The notes below the pieces were generated by a model. The model was not told where the DNA came from. It worked only from the letters and a program-made list of their open reading frames with translations, and searched no databases. The translations under genes and the position numbers were made by a program. Source: a virus. From it: a DNA stretch of 32,168 nucleotides. The DNA lies in IMG/VR virus record IMGVR_UViG_3300006315_000090, positions 1 through 32,168 of that record. The stretch is one strand, 5' to 3'. Shown piece by piece: positions 19,880-28,482 of this stretch (position 1 is the first letter of the stretch; each line of letters begins with the position of its first letter).

Positions 19880-20436
19880 TATTCTCTCTCCTTAATTTCT
19901 GCAACTTTAGCAGGTAATTCTGATTCAACTTTTGCTAAAAGACTTTCACCTAAACTTTCTTTTTTAGGTTGAGGTTTTTCTTCAACTACTTCATCTTCAT
20001 CCATATTAACAGGTTCAACATCATCTCCATGAATTTCAGCTTCAGGGTCTGTATCTTCACCTTCATATAAAATATAATCATTAATATCTGCATAATCAGC
20101 TATAGCAATTAATAAATATAAAGTTGGTTCAATTAATAATAACATTAAATCAGGATTAAATAATCCTTCAGTATAACCTTTATATAAAACAACTTGAGCT
20201 ATTTCATCTAAAGGAGTGCCATCATTAATTATATTTATTAATTTCTCAAGATTATCTGGAGAAGTTAATTCCATATATACAGCTTCCATAGCTTTATCTT
20301 GCTCTGTATATCTTCCTGGTTGTTCCCAAGGTTGTTGAGTAGCTGGAGATGCAGTCAAGGATTCTCCAGGCACAGGTGCGTTAAAAGGATTAACTCCTAC
20401 TTTATCAAATTGATTTTCTTTTACTCTTTCAGCCAT
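19879..20436 (-). CDS. Structural-operon protein of unknown function (185 aa)
   Basis: The protein starts with a Pro/Gln-rich segment (FNAPVPGESLTASPATQQPW, EQPGRYTEQDKAMEAVYMEL), has a hydrophobic helical middle (LFNPDLMLLLIEPTLYLLIA) that could be a membrane or oligomerisation segment, and ends in a strongly acidic stretch and a helix. By position it may be a virion or head-tail assembly component. No family recognised. It overlaps neighbours by single bases on both sides, so it is translated as part of a coupled block. Confidence 0.6.
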   Translation of the reverse strand: MAERVKENQFDKVGVNPFNAPVPGESLTASPATQQPWEQPGRYTEQDKAMEAVYMELTSPDNLEKLINIINDGTPLDEIAQVVLYKGYTEGLFNPDLMLLLIEPTLYLLIAIADYADINDYILYEGEDTDPEAEIHGDDVEPVNMDEDEVVEEKPQPKKESLGESLLAKVESELPAKVAEIKERE

Positions 20437-20600
20437 TATTTTTTCTTCTTAGATTTTTTAATTGGGGTTGCTATCATAATTGTAACACACCCACCTTTTT
20501 CATATTTAGTACGACTACTATACCTTTGAGTCCAATCTTTTGCAACTTTGGGTTCATTAGCCCATAAAAATTTACGTTGTTTCTCAGACTTAAAAGGCAT
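20436..20600 (-). CDS. Small conserved marine-phage protein (54 aa)
   Basis: ATG 20600 opens 54 codons: MPFKSEKQRKFLWANEPKVA, then KDWTQRYSSRTKYEKGGCVT and a Lys-rich end. The 'PFKSekQRk(F/Y)LWAneP.vA..W...Y' motif is a recurring small protein in the structural regions of marine phages. The function is not known to me, but its basic nature suggests DNA or RNA binding. The stop shares one base with the next start (TAATG). Confidence 0.6.
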   Translation of the reverse strand: MPFKSEKQRKFLWANEPKVAKDWTQRYSSRTKYEKGGCVTIMIATPIKKSKKKK

Positions 20601-20602
20601 TA

Positions 20603-20755
20603 TTATCTACCAAATCCGTAAGAACCTTTAGGTTTTCTTGTAGCTTTAGCTACTTTTCTTCGACCAGCCGCAGACATCTTTTTACCAGATTGTCTACCTC
20701 TTGTCATTCCTAATTGTTCGTCTTTTCTTGCGTTGTATCCTTGTTTTTTTACCAT
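20603..20755 (-). CDS. Small highly basic protein (50 aa)
   Basis: A good ribosome site (AAGGAAAAACA) precedes ATG 20755. The peptide MVKKQGYNARKDEQLGMTRG continues with RQSGKKMSAAGRRKVAKATR and a Gly/Arg end. The Arg/Lys content and lack of hydrophobic core suggest nucleic-acid binding or a disordered virion component. It and the previous small gene fill the 346-base gap between two larger structural genes. Confidence 0.6.
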   Translation of the reverse strand: MVKKQGYNARKDEQLGMTRGRQSGKKMSAAGRRKVAKATRKPKGSYGFGR

Positions 20756-20781
20756 TGTTTTTCCTTTATTATTAATTGTTA

Positions 20782-22044
20782 TTAGTGACTTCCTACAATA
20801 TTCATATTTTTGTAGAAATTCATAATTCTTTCTCTTTGATTATCATCAAATGCACCTTGTAATAAACTACCACCCCATGCACCTTCTATATTAGTACCAC
20901 CATAGCCACCAGTAGTTGTCTGAGTCATATCTGCAGTTGATGCATACATAACATCAGGTAATTTATATGCACTATCTTGACTTAATAAACTTTTTGCCAA
21001 AGTTCCTGCAGCATATTTTGCATTTTTTTTAAGATTACTTGCTTTCTTAATTGAAGATTTACCTATAGAATTATTATAAGTATCTCCACCAGTAAATTGA
21101 TATGTACCAGATTCAGTTGGATGCCCACTAGCTACATATTTATAATCTTTATTTTTACTTAAATCCATACTATAAGAAGTTGGTTCTGTAGAAAAATCTG
21201 TTGCAAAATTTCTACCTACACCTTGACTATTCATTGTTGCATCTAAAGGTGCTTCATAATTTACAAATGACCCCATAGCTTTTTGATGAGCAACATGGTC
21301 ATTAAAAACTCTTTTTGCAGTTCCATCTAACATATTAATTTGGTCTTTTAATCCATTATTAATTGTTTCAGTTACTAAATCATTAGCACTTATTTGTGCA
21401 GAAGTTTGTCCTTTAGTAAACCATCCAGCAGTTTCAGTTCCCAATGTTTGTCCACCTAATTGAGATGCATCTAATGTTCCTGCTATAATTCTTTTTTGTG
21501 CTTCTTCTGCTGACATAGTAAGAACTTCTCCCATATCACCATAGACTTGTACAGTTCCTGTTTTAGCTGCTCTAAATTTAGGTGTAAATTTTTTAACTGT
21601 ATTTCTTGCAGAGTTAAATAAATTTTTTGCACCTTGAGAAATTCTGCTCCAAATATTTCCTTGTCCTTTAAAGTTACCAGCAAATTTTTGAAAACCTTTT
21701 CCAATAGATTTAGTAATTGTACTCCAAGTTTTTCCAATAGCACCAGTTGCAGATTGATAACCTGTTCTAATAGCATTACCTACATTACCAATACTTCTTA
21801 AAAATGTATTAGATGAATTCATTAATCCTGTAGTTCCAGTACTTAATCCTGACATAGCATAAGGCATAGCAACAGATAAAGCAATCATACCTATAGGTCC
21901 TAATTTTTTATTTAATTTAGCAACACCTTTCATAACTGATTTTCCTACTTTAGCAATACCTCTTGCAATACCTTTAGTTATTTTACTAAGAGGTTTTTTA
22001 ACTACTTTTTTTGCTTTTTTAAATACTTTTGCTACACTTCCCAT
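20782..22044 (-). CDS. Putative internal virion/structural protein (420 aa)
   Basis: The first ~55 residues are repeated amphipathic basic helices (KKAKKVVKKPLSKITKGIAR, GIAKVGKSVMKGVAKLNKKL) leading to a short hydrophobic segment (GMIALSVAMPYAMSG), an architecture suited to membrane insertion during ejection. The rest is Ser/Thr/Gly-rich with several Trp. No enzyme motif. Its position in the structural operon would fit a T7 gp14-like internal protein that moves to the cell envelope. It starts one base after the acyltransferase-like gene ends. Confidence 0.6.
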   Translation of the reverse strand: MGSVAKVFKKAKKVVKKPLSKITKGIARGIAKVGKSVMKGVAKLNKKLGPIGMIALSVAMPYAMSGLSTGTTGLMNSSNTFLRSIGNVGNAIRTGYQSATGAIGKTWSTITKSIGKGFQKFAGNFKGQGNIWSRISQGAKNLFNSARNTVKKFTPKFRAAKTGTVQVYGDMGEVLTMSAEEAQKRIIAGTLDASQLGGQTLGTETAGWFTKGQTSAQISANDLVTETINNGLKDQINMLDGTAKRVFNDHVAHQKAMGSFVNYEAPLDATMNSQGVGRNFATDFSTEPTSYSMDLSKNKDYKYVASGHPTESGTYQFTGGDTYNNSIGKSSIKKASNLKKNAKYAAGTLAKSLLSQDSAYKLPDVMYASTADMTQTTTGGYGGTNIEGAWGGSLLQGAFDDNQRERIMNFYKNMNIVGSH

Positions 22045-22045
22045 A

Positions 22046-22498
22046 TTATTCCTTTAAAAATTTCCTTTTTCCATTTGATGCTTTTATTCTATTTATTCTT
22101 TTTACTTTTTGTCCTTCTTTATCTAATCTTAACCAATTAAAATATTCATCATCAGTTAAAATTTTTGAAAAATAACTTGCAGTCCAGTTATAAATTTCTG
22201 TTAATTTATTATAACCAGTATTAATTGTATCTATATGCCAACAATTTTTTCCAGTATTCCAATCAAACTTTTCTAATTGTCCTGTTGTTTTAAATCTTTC
22301 TTGTACTTCATTATTTAAAAATGCCCAGTTTGTAAAACCATAAGCAACACCAGTATTTTCATATCTAAAAACTTTATATTGATTTAAAGCTATAGAAGGT
22401 AAAATATGTTGAACAATATTATCTGTAGATAATTTTTTAAAAATATCTTGTTCTTTATATAAACGAATTGTATCTTTTATGTCTGTACTTTTATTCAT
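22046..22498 (-). CDS. HlyC-like lysine acyltransferase homologue (RTX toxin-activating family)
   Basis: The 150-residue protein shows the HlyC pattern: ILPSIALNQYKVFRYENTG against 'vLPAIraNQY.l.r......', VAYGFTNWAFLNNEVQERF against 'vAYcsWA.Ls.enE..y', and DWNTGKNCWHIDTINTGYNK against 'dW.sGd..WfIDwiaPfG'. HlyC uses acyl carrier protein to acylate lysines of haemolysin. Aligned by eye, the essential Asp 92 of HlyC corresponds to Asp 90 here, but His 23 corresponds to Phe 20; the nearest histidine is His 31. The enzyme may therefore be altered or non-catalytic. It lies between two virion-protein genes with 1-base spacing, so an internal virion protein is the likeliest partner. Family call good, activity uncertain. 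Confidence 0.78.
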   Translation of the reverse strand: MNKSTDIKDTIRLYKEQDIFKKLSTDNIVQHILPSIALNQYKVFRYENTGVAYGFTNWAFLNNEVQERFKTTGQLEKFDWNTGKNCWHIDTINTGYNKLTEIYNWTASYFSKILTDDEYFNWLRLDKEGQKVKRINRIKASNGKRKFLKE

Positions 22499-22499
22499 C

Positions 22500-24611
22500 T
22501 TAACCTGACTTTGCGTCTTTACCTCTCCAAATATCTAAAGCAAATCCACCTAAAGTTTTTAAAATATCTGCTTTACCTGCATCAGATGCAGCTTCATTTC
22601 CTAAAGCAGCGATTGTAAGATTAGCTTGTCTTTCTTCATAATTTTGTGCAGCTTCATATTCCCATTTAGCAGCATCTCTCATTTCTTGCCATAAGAAAGA
22701 TAAACCTTGATTACTCATATTAAATGAGTTCATAGCATTAGCTTGATTCACAGCATTTTGTCCTGCAGTATTTGCAGTATTTAATTGTCGTCTCCATTGA
22801 ACATTTGCTTGTTCAATTAAGTTTGAATTTTGTGTATTAAATTTATTTCTTTCATTATCTAATGATGCATTAAATTGAGATATTTGTGTATTCAAAGTAT
22901 TCTCTAATCTGTTAGCTTCTAAAGTATTATTCTGATTTAAAGCTGCAACTCTATCTGCTTCAGTTATATTAAACTGATTCATAGCATCATTTCTTGCAGC
23001 ATTCTGTGTATTAATTGTAGCTGCTAAATTATTTACAAATTGATTCATTTGATTAGTACTTGATGCATTAAATTGTGCTGCAGCATTTGTAGCACCTTGG
23101 TCAGATAACATAGCTTGTTGTCTATTCTGAGTATTAATAACTTCTAATTGTTGAGCATTACTAAGATTAGCCATATCCATTTGTAAGAATGCTTGAGCAT
23201 TAACTACAGCTTTTTGTTGAGCATTAGATAAATTTTGCATATCCATAGTAGCCATTTGTACAGCATTTTGCATAGTAGCTTGTTGAGTATTAGTTAAATT
23301 AGCTACTTCAAATGTTCTAAATAAATTTGAATTTGATATTGCAGTTTGTTGTGCATTATTTAAATTCAATACATCCATACCTGCAGTAGTTTGAGCATTA
23401 GCTAAAGCAGTTTGTTGATTTGCACTTAAGTTAGCTAAAGCCATTTGCTGAGTTAATTGACCTTGAGTTAAACCAGCTTGTTGTATGTTAGCTAAGTTTG
23501 CTAATTTTGTTTGTTGTTGTTGAGCAGCACCAGCTAATATAGCTTGTTGCTCATTCATAGTATTAAGCTTAACAACTTCTTGAGCAAATTGCCCAGTCAT
23601 CATTTTAGCTTTCATATCATTTTCAGCATTAGTTAGTTGTTGCTGAAACTGTTGTTGCTTAGTTAATACTTCAGCTTGTTGCTGATTATTTAATTGTTGT
23701 GCAGCTCTTTGTTGTAAGGCAGTTGCATTTGATTGTGCAATTGGTAATGCTGATTGTATAATTGCATTAACTAAAGCATCTCTACCTATTGTAGATTTAC
23801 TTAAACCTCTTTGAGCTAAATTCTTTTCTACATTATCTACAGCACCTCTTGCCCATGTAGGTATTGTACCTGTATCAATTCCATTTAATAAAGTTTCTAT
23901 TTGTGCAGAAACTAAAGTGTCTGCTGGTAATGCTGCAATCTGTGCTTGTACTGCAGTTGGTTGATTCATTACTGTTGCAGTTACTGTTGCAGGATTATTT
24001 GCTACTGCCTGAGTTATTGCTCCAGGTAAAGTTGCAGTTTGTCCAGCTACTGTTGCTGCAGTTCCACTTATAATTGAAGCTAAAGCACCAGAAGATAATT
24101 GTCCTTGTTGTGCTGCAGCTACTGCAGAACTTGTTGGATTTGCTGAAGCTCCAGTTGCAGTACCAGATAAAGTTCCAGTTACTGTTCCAATTTGAGATTG
24201 AGTTCCAACTGTCCCAGCTTGAGCAGTTCCAGTTTGAGCAGTTCCTGTAGCACCAGTCATTGTTGATGTTGTTGGAGCTGTAGGAGTTGCTGCTTGAGCT
24301 GCTGTTAAAGCAGTTGGTGTAGCAATTGTTTGTCCAGTTATTGTAGTTGTACCAACAGCAGTTGGAGCTGCTTGTGTAGCACCAGTTAATAATTCATCTG
24401 ATTGAACAGCTTGTTGAGTATAAGATTGTTTTGCAGCATCAGCTAATTCAGGAGCTTTAATTTGAGATGTTGCATACTTATCTAAGTATTCTTGTCTTGT
24501 TCCTAATTTTTGCTGTTGAGGTTGAGAAGCTGTAGGAATATTTTCAAACTTCCTAGCTTCATCACCGACTGCATATTTTTTTCTTTTAACTCTTTTTACT
24601 TTTGTCAACAT
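22500..24611 (-). CDS. Ala/Gln/Asn/Thr-rich repeat virion protein (703 aa)
   Basis: Residues about 75-230 are low-complexity Ala/Thr/Gly (GTAQTGTAQAGTVGTQ and similar). Residues about 370-500 contain at least five consecutive 22-residue repeats with the core (A/L/Q)NL(S/T/N)NAQQ, for example MANLSNAQQLEVINTQNRQQ. Such Ala/Gln heptad-like repeats build long helical rods. The first residues are basic (LTKVKRVKRKK). There is no signal peptide. In size and style it resembles the internal or tail-needle proteins found next to receptor-binding genes in marine podoviruses, but no named family is recognised. It is followed directly by the HlyC-like gene. Confidence 0.7.
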   Translation of the reverse strand: MLTKVKRVKRKKYAVGDEARKFENIPTASQPQQQKLGTRQEYLDKYATSQIKAPELADAAKQSYTQQAVQSDELLTGATQAAPTAVGTTTITGQTIATPTALTAAQAATPTAPTTSTMTGATGTAQTGTAQAGTVGTQSQIGTVTGTLSGTATGASANPTSSAVAAAQQGQLSSGALASIISGTAATVAGQTATLPGAITQAVANNPATVTATVMNQPTAVQAQIAALPADTLVSAQIETLLNGIDTGTIPTWARGAVDNVEKNLAQRGLSKSTIGRDALVNAIIQSALPIAQSNATALQQRAAQQLNNQQQAEVLTKQQQFQQQLTNAENDMKAKMMTGQFAQEVVKLNTMNEQQAILAGAAQQQQTKLANLANIQQAGLTQGQLTQQMALANLSANQQTALANAQTTAGMDVLNLNNAQQTAISNSNLFRTFEVANLTNTQQATMQNAVQMATMDMQNLSNAQQKAVVNAQAFLQMDMANLSNAQQLEVINTQNRQQAMLSDQGATNAAAQFNASSTNQMNQFVNNLAATINTQNAARNDAMNQFNITEADRVAALNQNNTLEANRLENTLNTQISQFNASLDNERNKFNTQNSNLIEQANVQWRRQLNTANTAGQNAVNQANAMNSFNMSNQGLSFLWQEMRDAAKWEYEAAQNYEERQANLTIAALGNEAASDAGKADILKTLGGFALDIWRGKDAKSG

Positions 24612-24613
24612 AA

Positions 24614-24817
24614 TTAACCTAACATACTAAACATATGAATTATATTTGCTATAACTCCTGCAAATACTACCCATAAAATTCTTTGAATTTGTGTAATCTT
24701 ATAATCTAAATGTTTCAAGTGATTTGTTTTAATATTTCTAATATCAAACTTAATAAGTTTTATCTCAGTAATAAGTTTCTGAATCTGTGTACTATTTTTT
24801 TGAGATTGTGTTGTCAT
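24614..24817 (-). CDS. Coiled coil plus C-terminal TM protein, XhlA-like (67 aa)
   Basis: A polar Gln/Lys/Ile coil (QIQKLITEIKLIKFDIRNIK) is followed by one C-terminal membrane helix (RILWVVFAGVIANIIHMFSM). This N-terminal coil, 'W' and single C-terminal TM order is that of XhlA-type haemolysin/holin partners. It could be a second lysis protein placed among the structural genes, or a virion membrane anchor. The start shares one base with the upstream stop (TAATG). Confidence 0.55.
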   Translation of the reverse strand: MTTQSQKNSTQIQKLITEIKLIKFDIRNIKTNHLKHLDYKITQIQRILWVVFAGVIANIIHMFSMLG

Positions 24818-24960
24818 TATTTACCTTGTCCACGATATTTTTTAAAACTTCTTTTTTTCGCTTTGTTCATTGAAGATGTTATAGGTCTTCTCCCAATACT
24901 TGTTCCTTTGTATGTAGGGACATGGGCGACCTTGTTGAAGAAACTTTTAATTTTTGCCAT
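24817..24960 (-). CDS. Small basic protein (47 aa)
   Basis: ATG 24960 opens 47 codons: MAKIKSFFNKVAHVPTYKGT, then SIGRRPITSSMNKAKKRSFK and a basic end. It fills the gap between the first receptor-binding gene and the XhlA-like gene. The ribosome site is poor. Basic and probably disordered; function unknown. Confidence 0.5.
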   Translation of the reverse strand: MAKIKSFFNKVAHVPTYKGTSIGRRPITSSMNKAKKRSFKKYRGQGK

Positions 24961-24971
24961 CTTAACATAAA

Positions 24972-26042
24972 TTATCTTGCTGTTCCTGCTTTAGAATTAC
25001 TAGATACAATTGGAAATTCTGCAAAAGCTGAATAAATTATCTTATTACCACTCCCATTAAGACCAGAATCACTATTTCTTATTTTAAAACCATTTGAAAG
25101 AAAATCTACTTCATTATCTGTTTGTTGTGCGGCAGTCGTATTTGGATACAATGAATTATTATCTACATTATAACCTAATCTTTTTCTATCCCACATATAA
25201 TGATTAGTTGAACCATTCTCTGAATTTTTTACTACTACCCAAGCAGGTCTAAAACCTGTATAGACAAATGGTCCATTAGCATTTCCATTTCCTATAAAAC
25301 TAGACATTTTACTAAATCCTTTGATAGAAGTAAAACAATAATTAATAAATTTATTACCTGCTTCATTTGTTTGGTCGGCTGAACCAACAACAAAAAGAGT
25401 CGTATTTGGGTCAGTACTATTCCATGCTGTTGTAACACTTGAAGAAGCATTAGCAGTATTTAAATTACTTGCATAATTTGCAGAAGTTATATCTGACCGC
25501 CAATCATACCAATCACCAGTTCTTCCTACAATAACTTTAAAAAGTTGCCAATCAGGTTTTTTACCTAATCCATGTCCCATCCAACAATTAGCACCACCAC
25601 CGCCTGTTCCTGAATATTTTATAATTGAAATTCCTGCTGAAGCATTTGCGGAAACAGTAGAATCTTCTGCATTTCCATCAGGATTACCAGAACCATCATA
25701 ATTATCTTCTGATACTACACCTCCACCTTTCCAACAGTAAGCTATATATTCTTCACCACTCGTATTCCCACTATCTGTTCCAGTAAGTGAAAATCCATCA
25801 GAATCAAGAGATACCATTACAGTTGTACTAACTGTATTACCATTCGTTATATATTGTGCTTTATTTGTATCACTCATTCTATTAACATCAAATAATATAT
25901 GTTCCGAAGTACCATTAGTACGTTTTAACCAAACTAAATCAGGCTGAAAGCCAAGACCAGTAAGAGATTGTGCAGCACCTGTTCCTGTATAGCTGATTAC
26001 ATTAAAATTATCTTTTGGTTGTATAGAAATATATGCTGCCAT
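24972..26042 (-). CDS. DUF7483-like receptor-binding protein, copy 1 (356 aa)
   Basis: The frame is open from 26096, but ATG 26042 (MAAYISIQPKDNFNVISYTG) is chosen because it overlaps the upstream stop as TAATG and matches the start of the paralogue at 29520. The protein has the repeated pattern FQPDLVWLKRTNG, SLDSDGFSLTG, YIAYCWKGGG, GLGKKPDWQLFKV, GPFVYTGFRPAWVVVKN and DFLSNGFKIRN, characteristic of a domain I recall as DUF7483, common in marine phage tail proteins. It ends SSNSKAGTAR, identical to copy 2. Likely a distal tail-fibre or receptor-binding component; the binding target is unknown. Confidence 0.75.
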   Translation of the reverse strand: MAAYISIQPKDNFNVISYTGTGAAQSLTGLGFQPDLVWLKRTNGTSEHILFDVNRMSDTNKAQYITNGNTVSTTVMVSLDSDGFSLTGTDSGNTSGEEYIAYCWKGGGVVSEDNYDGSGNPDGNAEDSTVSANASAGISIIKYSGTGGGGANCWMGHGLGKKPDWQLFKVIVGRTGDWYDWRSDITSANYASNLNTANASSSVTTAWNSTDPNTTLFVVGSADQTNEAGNKFINYCFTSIKGFSKMSSFIGNGNANGPFVYTGFRPAWVVVKNSENGSTNHYMWDRKRLGYNVDNNSLYPNTTAAQQTDNEVDFLSNGFKIRNSDSGLNGSGNKIIYSAFAEFPIVSSNSKAGTAR

Positions 26043-27385
26043 TATGAATAACTCCCTAAATTTTTTGTGTTTAATCCGTAAAATCCAGTAGGGCAATCAT
26101 ATTCCCAAACTGAAGTGTCACCAGAACTTGATGTTCCTGCACTTGATACTGCTGTAGTTCCGAAATATCCATTACCCCAGTTAGCTTGTTGTGTACTACT
26201 ATTTCCTGAACAACCCATAAACCAAATATCTGCTAAAGCATAATCACCCACGTCTAAAGTTTGTGCTCCTACAGCCGCATCAAAAGTTGTGCTATCCCAC
26301 GCACCTGAACCTGTTGCCCATTCTCCATTTTTATGCCAATAGGCTTTGCGATTATCCATATCTAAAGCAAGACCTATAATGTCTCCTGTGGATTGACCTC
26401 CACTAAAACTTGAACCTGGACCTGATGTATTGACATAAATATTTCCACTTTGATGTAATCCTATTGAAGGATTTCCATAGTTAGAACCGAAACCATAATC
26501 TCCTGCTGTTTGTTGATTAATTTTATAATCTCCACAGACTCCCACATGAGAATTAGTTCCAGCACTTAACTTAAATTCCGCATACCATTTTCCTGAATCA
26601 ACTCCTAAGGTTGATGCCAGAGTAAACCAATTACCTGCTCCCACAATAGTATTGTTTCCATTAGAAAAAGTACCTCCCACCATATTATATACAGAATTTC
26701 CTGTCGCATAATTATTATGAGGAGTATCTTTTAAATTTGTTAAAGTTCCTGAAACAGTCATATTATTTCCTTCACCTGAACTGTCTGTTCCTGAAGCTCC
26801 TGAAGCGAATTTTAAAAAGTAGCCATTCGTTCCATAAGTTACTGAAGGTGAAGTCTTTGCAACCCATATCCCTGAAGTAGAATCTGTTTCTCCGAAATCA
26901 CTAGCCGCATATGTTTGACCATCACAGAAATGAACGTGAGACATTGAACCATTCCAATAAAGTCCGTTACCTCTTTGACCTACATAACAAGTATTTCCAC
27001 TAACATTTGCTGAACTATCTAAATTTTGAGTTGGAGCATTATCTACAGCAAAAGCTGTTACTTCTTCTCCATTAACATAAATTCTCATTCTGTCTCCTGA
27101 AGTAGCATTTCCGCTATCCCATACAAAAACTAAATGATACCAAGAACCAGGGTCTCTGAACAAAGCACTTGTAACTTGTTGTCCTGCGGCTCCTCCACCT
27201 GAACGATTGTAAAAGTGTAAGCTCTCATCAGTATCAAAATACATTCCTGTATAATTACTAGCATCCGCCCAGCCTGAAAATATAAACTGAGCAACCCCAT
27301 CAGGACATCTTTTCACCCAAGCAGAAAAAGTCCATTTGTCTGTGTTACCTGCTGTAAATGTTCTTGATAAATATGTAGTAGCCAT
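26042..27385 (-). CDS. LamG + SPRY-type tail protein, copy 1 (447 aa)
   Basis: The N-terminal half is a concanavalin-A-like LamG domain: KWTFSAWVKRCPDGVAQFIF, GSWYHLVFVWDSGNATSGDR and IYVNGEEVTAF. From about residue 260 a SPRY-like domain follows (KWYAEFKLSAGTNSHVGVCG, GDIIGLALDMDNRKAYWHKN), and the end carries ANWGNGYFGTTAVSS. Both folds bind glycans or proteins and are typical of host-recognition proteins. It is clearly paralogous to the gene at 29527-30894. Start and stop overlap neighbours by one base, consistent with fixed stoichiometry within the cassette. Confidence 0.82.
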   Translation of the reverse strand: MATTYLSRTFTAGNTDKWTFSAWVKRCPDGVAQFIFSGWADASNYTGMYFDTDESLHFYNRSGGGAAGQQVTSALFRDPGSWYHLVFVWDSGNATSGDRMRIYVNGEEVTAFAVDNAPTQNLDSSANVSGNTCYVGQRGNGLYWNGSMSHVHFCDGQTYAASDFGETDSTSGIWVAKTSPSVTYGTNGYFLKFASGASGTDSSGEGNNMTVSGTLTNLKDTPHNNYATGNSVYNMVGGTFSNGNNTIVGAGNWFTLASTLGVDSGKWYAEFKLSAGTNSHVGVCGDYKINQQTAGDYGFGSNYGNPSIGLHQSGNIYVNTSGPGSSFSGGQSTGDIIGLALDMDNRKAYWHKNGEWATGSGAWDSTTFDAAVGAQTLDVGDYALADIWFMGCSGNSSTQQANWGNGYFGTTAVSSAGTSSSGDTSVWEYDCPTGFYGLNTKNLGSYS

Positions 27386-28476
27386 TAATTAAATCCTCCT
27401 GAACCTTCTATATCAAAACTCCATGTAATTGAAAAAGCTCTATCTGAAGTTTGTCCTTCAGCATCTGTAGCTCTAATTGTAAAACTGTCTGTTGCTGCAG
27501 AAGTATGAGCTGTTTGTGTACCTGTTATTGTAGCACTTCCTGAACCACTTGTCAATGTTAAACCTGCTGTTAATGTTCCACTTTGTACAGCAAATGAAGT
27601 CGCATCAGTACAAGTTAAAGTTATTGTTGAAATTGCTTGTCCTCCATCCAATGTTCCTAAAGAACCAGCAGCAGTTACCCATGCAGGTACATCTGAAACT
27701 GTAAGTATTGCTGAAGAACTTCTTACTGCATTACCATCTGGATTCTCAACTCTTAAGTAATATGTTCCATCAACTGGTAAAGTAAATGTAGCACTAACAG
27801 ATGTTGCTGAAGTATAAGTAACACTATCAGCTACAACAATTGCTCCTGAAGAATTAATTGCATCTACATAAGGAACACTTGTAAAATCTGTACCTGTTAT
27901 AACAACTGCTGTTGCAGCGTTTGTTATAACACTTGGAGATATTGAAGTTATAGTTGGTTTAGTTTCTGCTGGTAAATTTGTTAAAGCTGCTCCACTAATT
28001 GCTGGTAAAGCACCAGTTAATTTTGAAGAAGATAAACCTGTAATTTTAGCATCTGTAATTGAACCTGCTAGTTGTGCATTAGTAACAGAAGTATTTGGTA
28101 ATGTAACTGTTTTACCACTAACATCAAATGTTGCATTAATGTCAGCTCCTGTTATTGCACCATCAACAATTTTTGCAGAAGTAATTGTATTATCTGCAGG
28201 AGTTGTAATTAATCCAGTTCCAAAATGAATCATTGAATTCATTGTAGAACCTGAAGACATTGAGACTCCAAAAGTTATTGTCGAACCATTTATAGTATAA
28301 CTAGAAGGAGCTTGAATAATTCCATCTACTTCAATTAATAAACTATTAATTGTAGAAGGAACAAATGCAACAGCACCTTTAAGAATATTATAAGGTCCTG
28401 CAGAGTTAGTAAAAGTTATATTATCTAAAACTTCTATCTGACTAAAATTTTCTATTCCTCTTCCTATATAAGCCAT
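27385..28476 (-). CDS. TIG/IPT and Ig-like tail-fibre protein, copy 1 (363 aa)
   Basis: The N-terminal ~95 residues (MAYIGRGIENFSQIEVLDNI, ILKGAVAFVPSTINSLLIEV) look like the attachment domain of podoviral tail fibres, followed by a repetitive 'NTITSAKIVDGAITGADI' stretch. From about residue 175 there is a TIG/IPT domain (KPTITSISPSVITNAATAVV, ITGTDF, GTYYLRVENPDGNAV) and then an Ig-like domain resembling putative-Ig (TDSFTIRATDAEGQTSDRAF). It is the largest TIG copy and has the only visible fibre-attachment head. Paralogous to 30894-31631. Confidence 0.78.
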   Translation of the reverse strand: MAYIGRGIENFSQIEVLDNITFTNSAGPYNILKGAVAFVPSTINSLLIEVDGIIQAPSSYTINGSTITFGVSMSSGSTMNSMIHFGTGLITTPADNTITSAKIVDGAITGADINATFDVSGKTVTLPNTSVTNAQLAGSITDAKITGLSSSKLTGALPAISGAALTNLPAETKPTITSISPSVITNAATAVVITGTDFTSVPYVDAINSSGAIVVADSVTYTSATSVSATFTLPVDGTYYLRVENPDGNAVRSSSAILTVSDVPAWVTAAGSLGTLDGGQAISTITLTCTDATSFAVQSGTLTAGLTLTSGSGSATITGTQTAHTSAATDSFTIRATDAEGQTSDRAFSITWSFDIEGSGGFN

Positions 28477-28482
28477 GTGTTT

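Noticed and set aside
27527-27555. TTGACA-17-TACAAT on the minus strand inside the first TIG/Ig gene
   Set aside because: It encodes conserved Ser/Gly/Thr residues that the paralogue at 30894-31631 also has, so coding constraint explains the match; there is no gene start just downstream.
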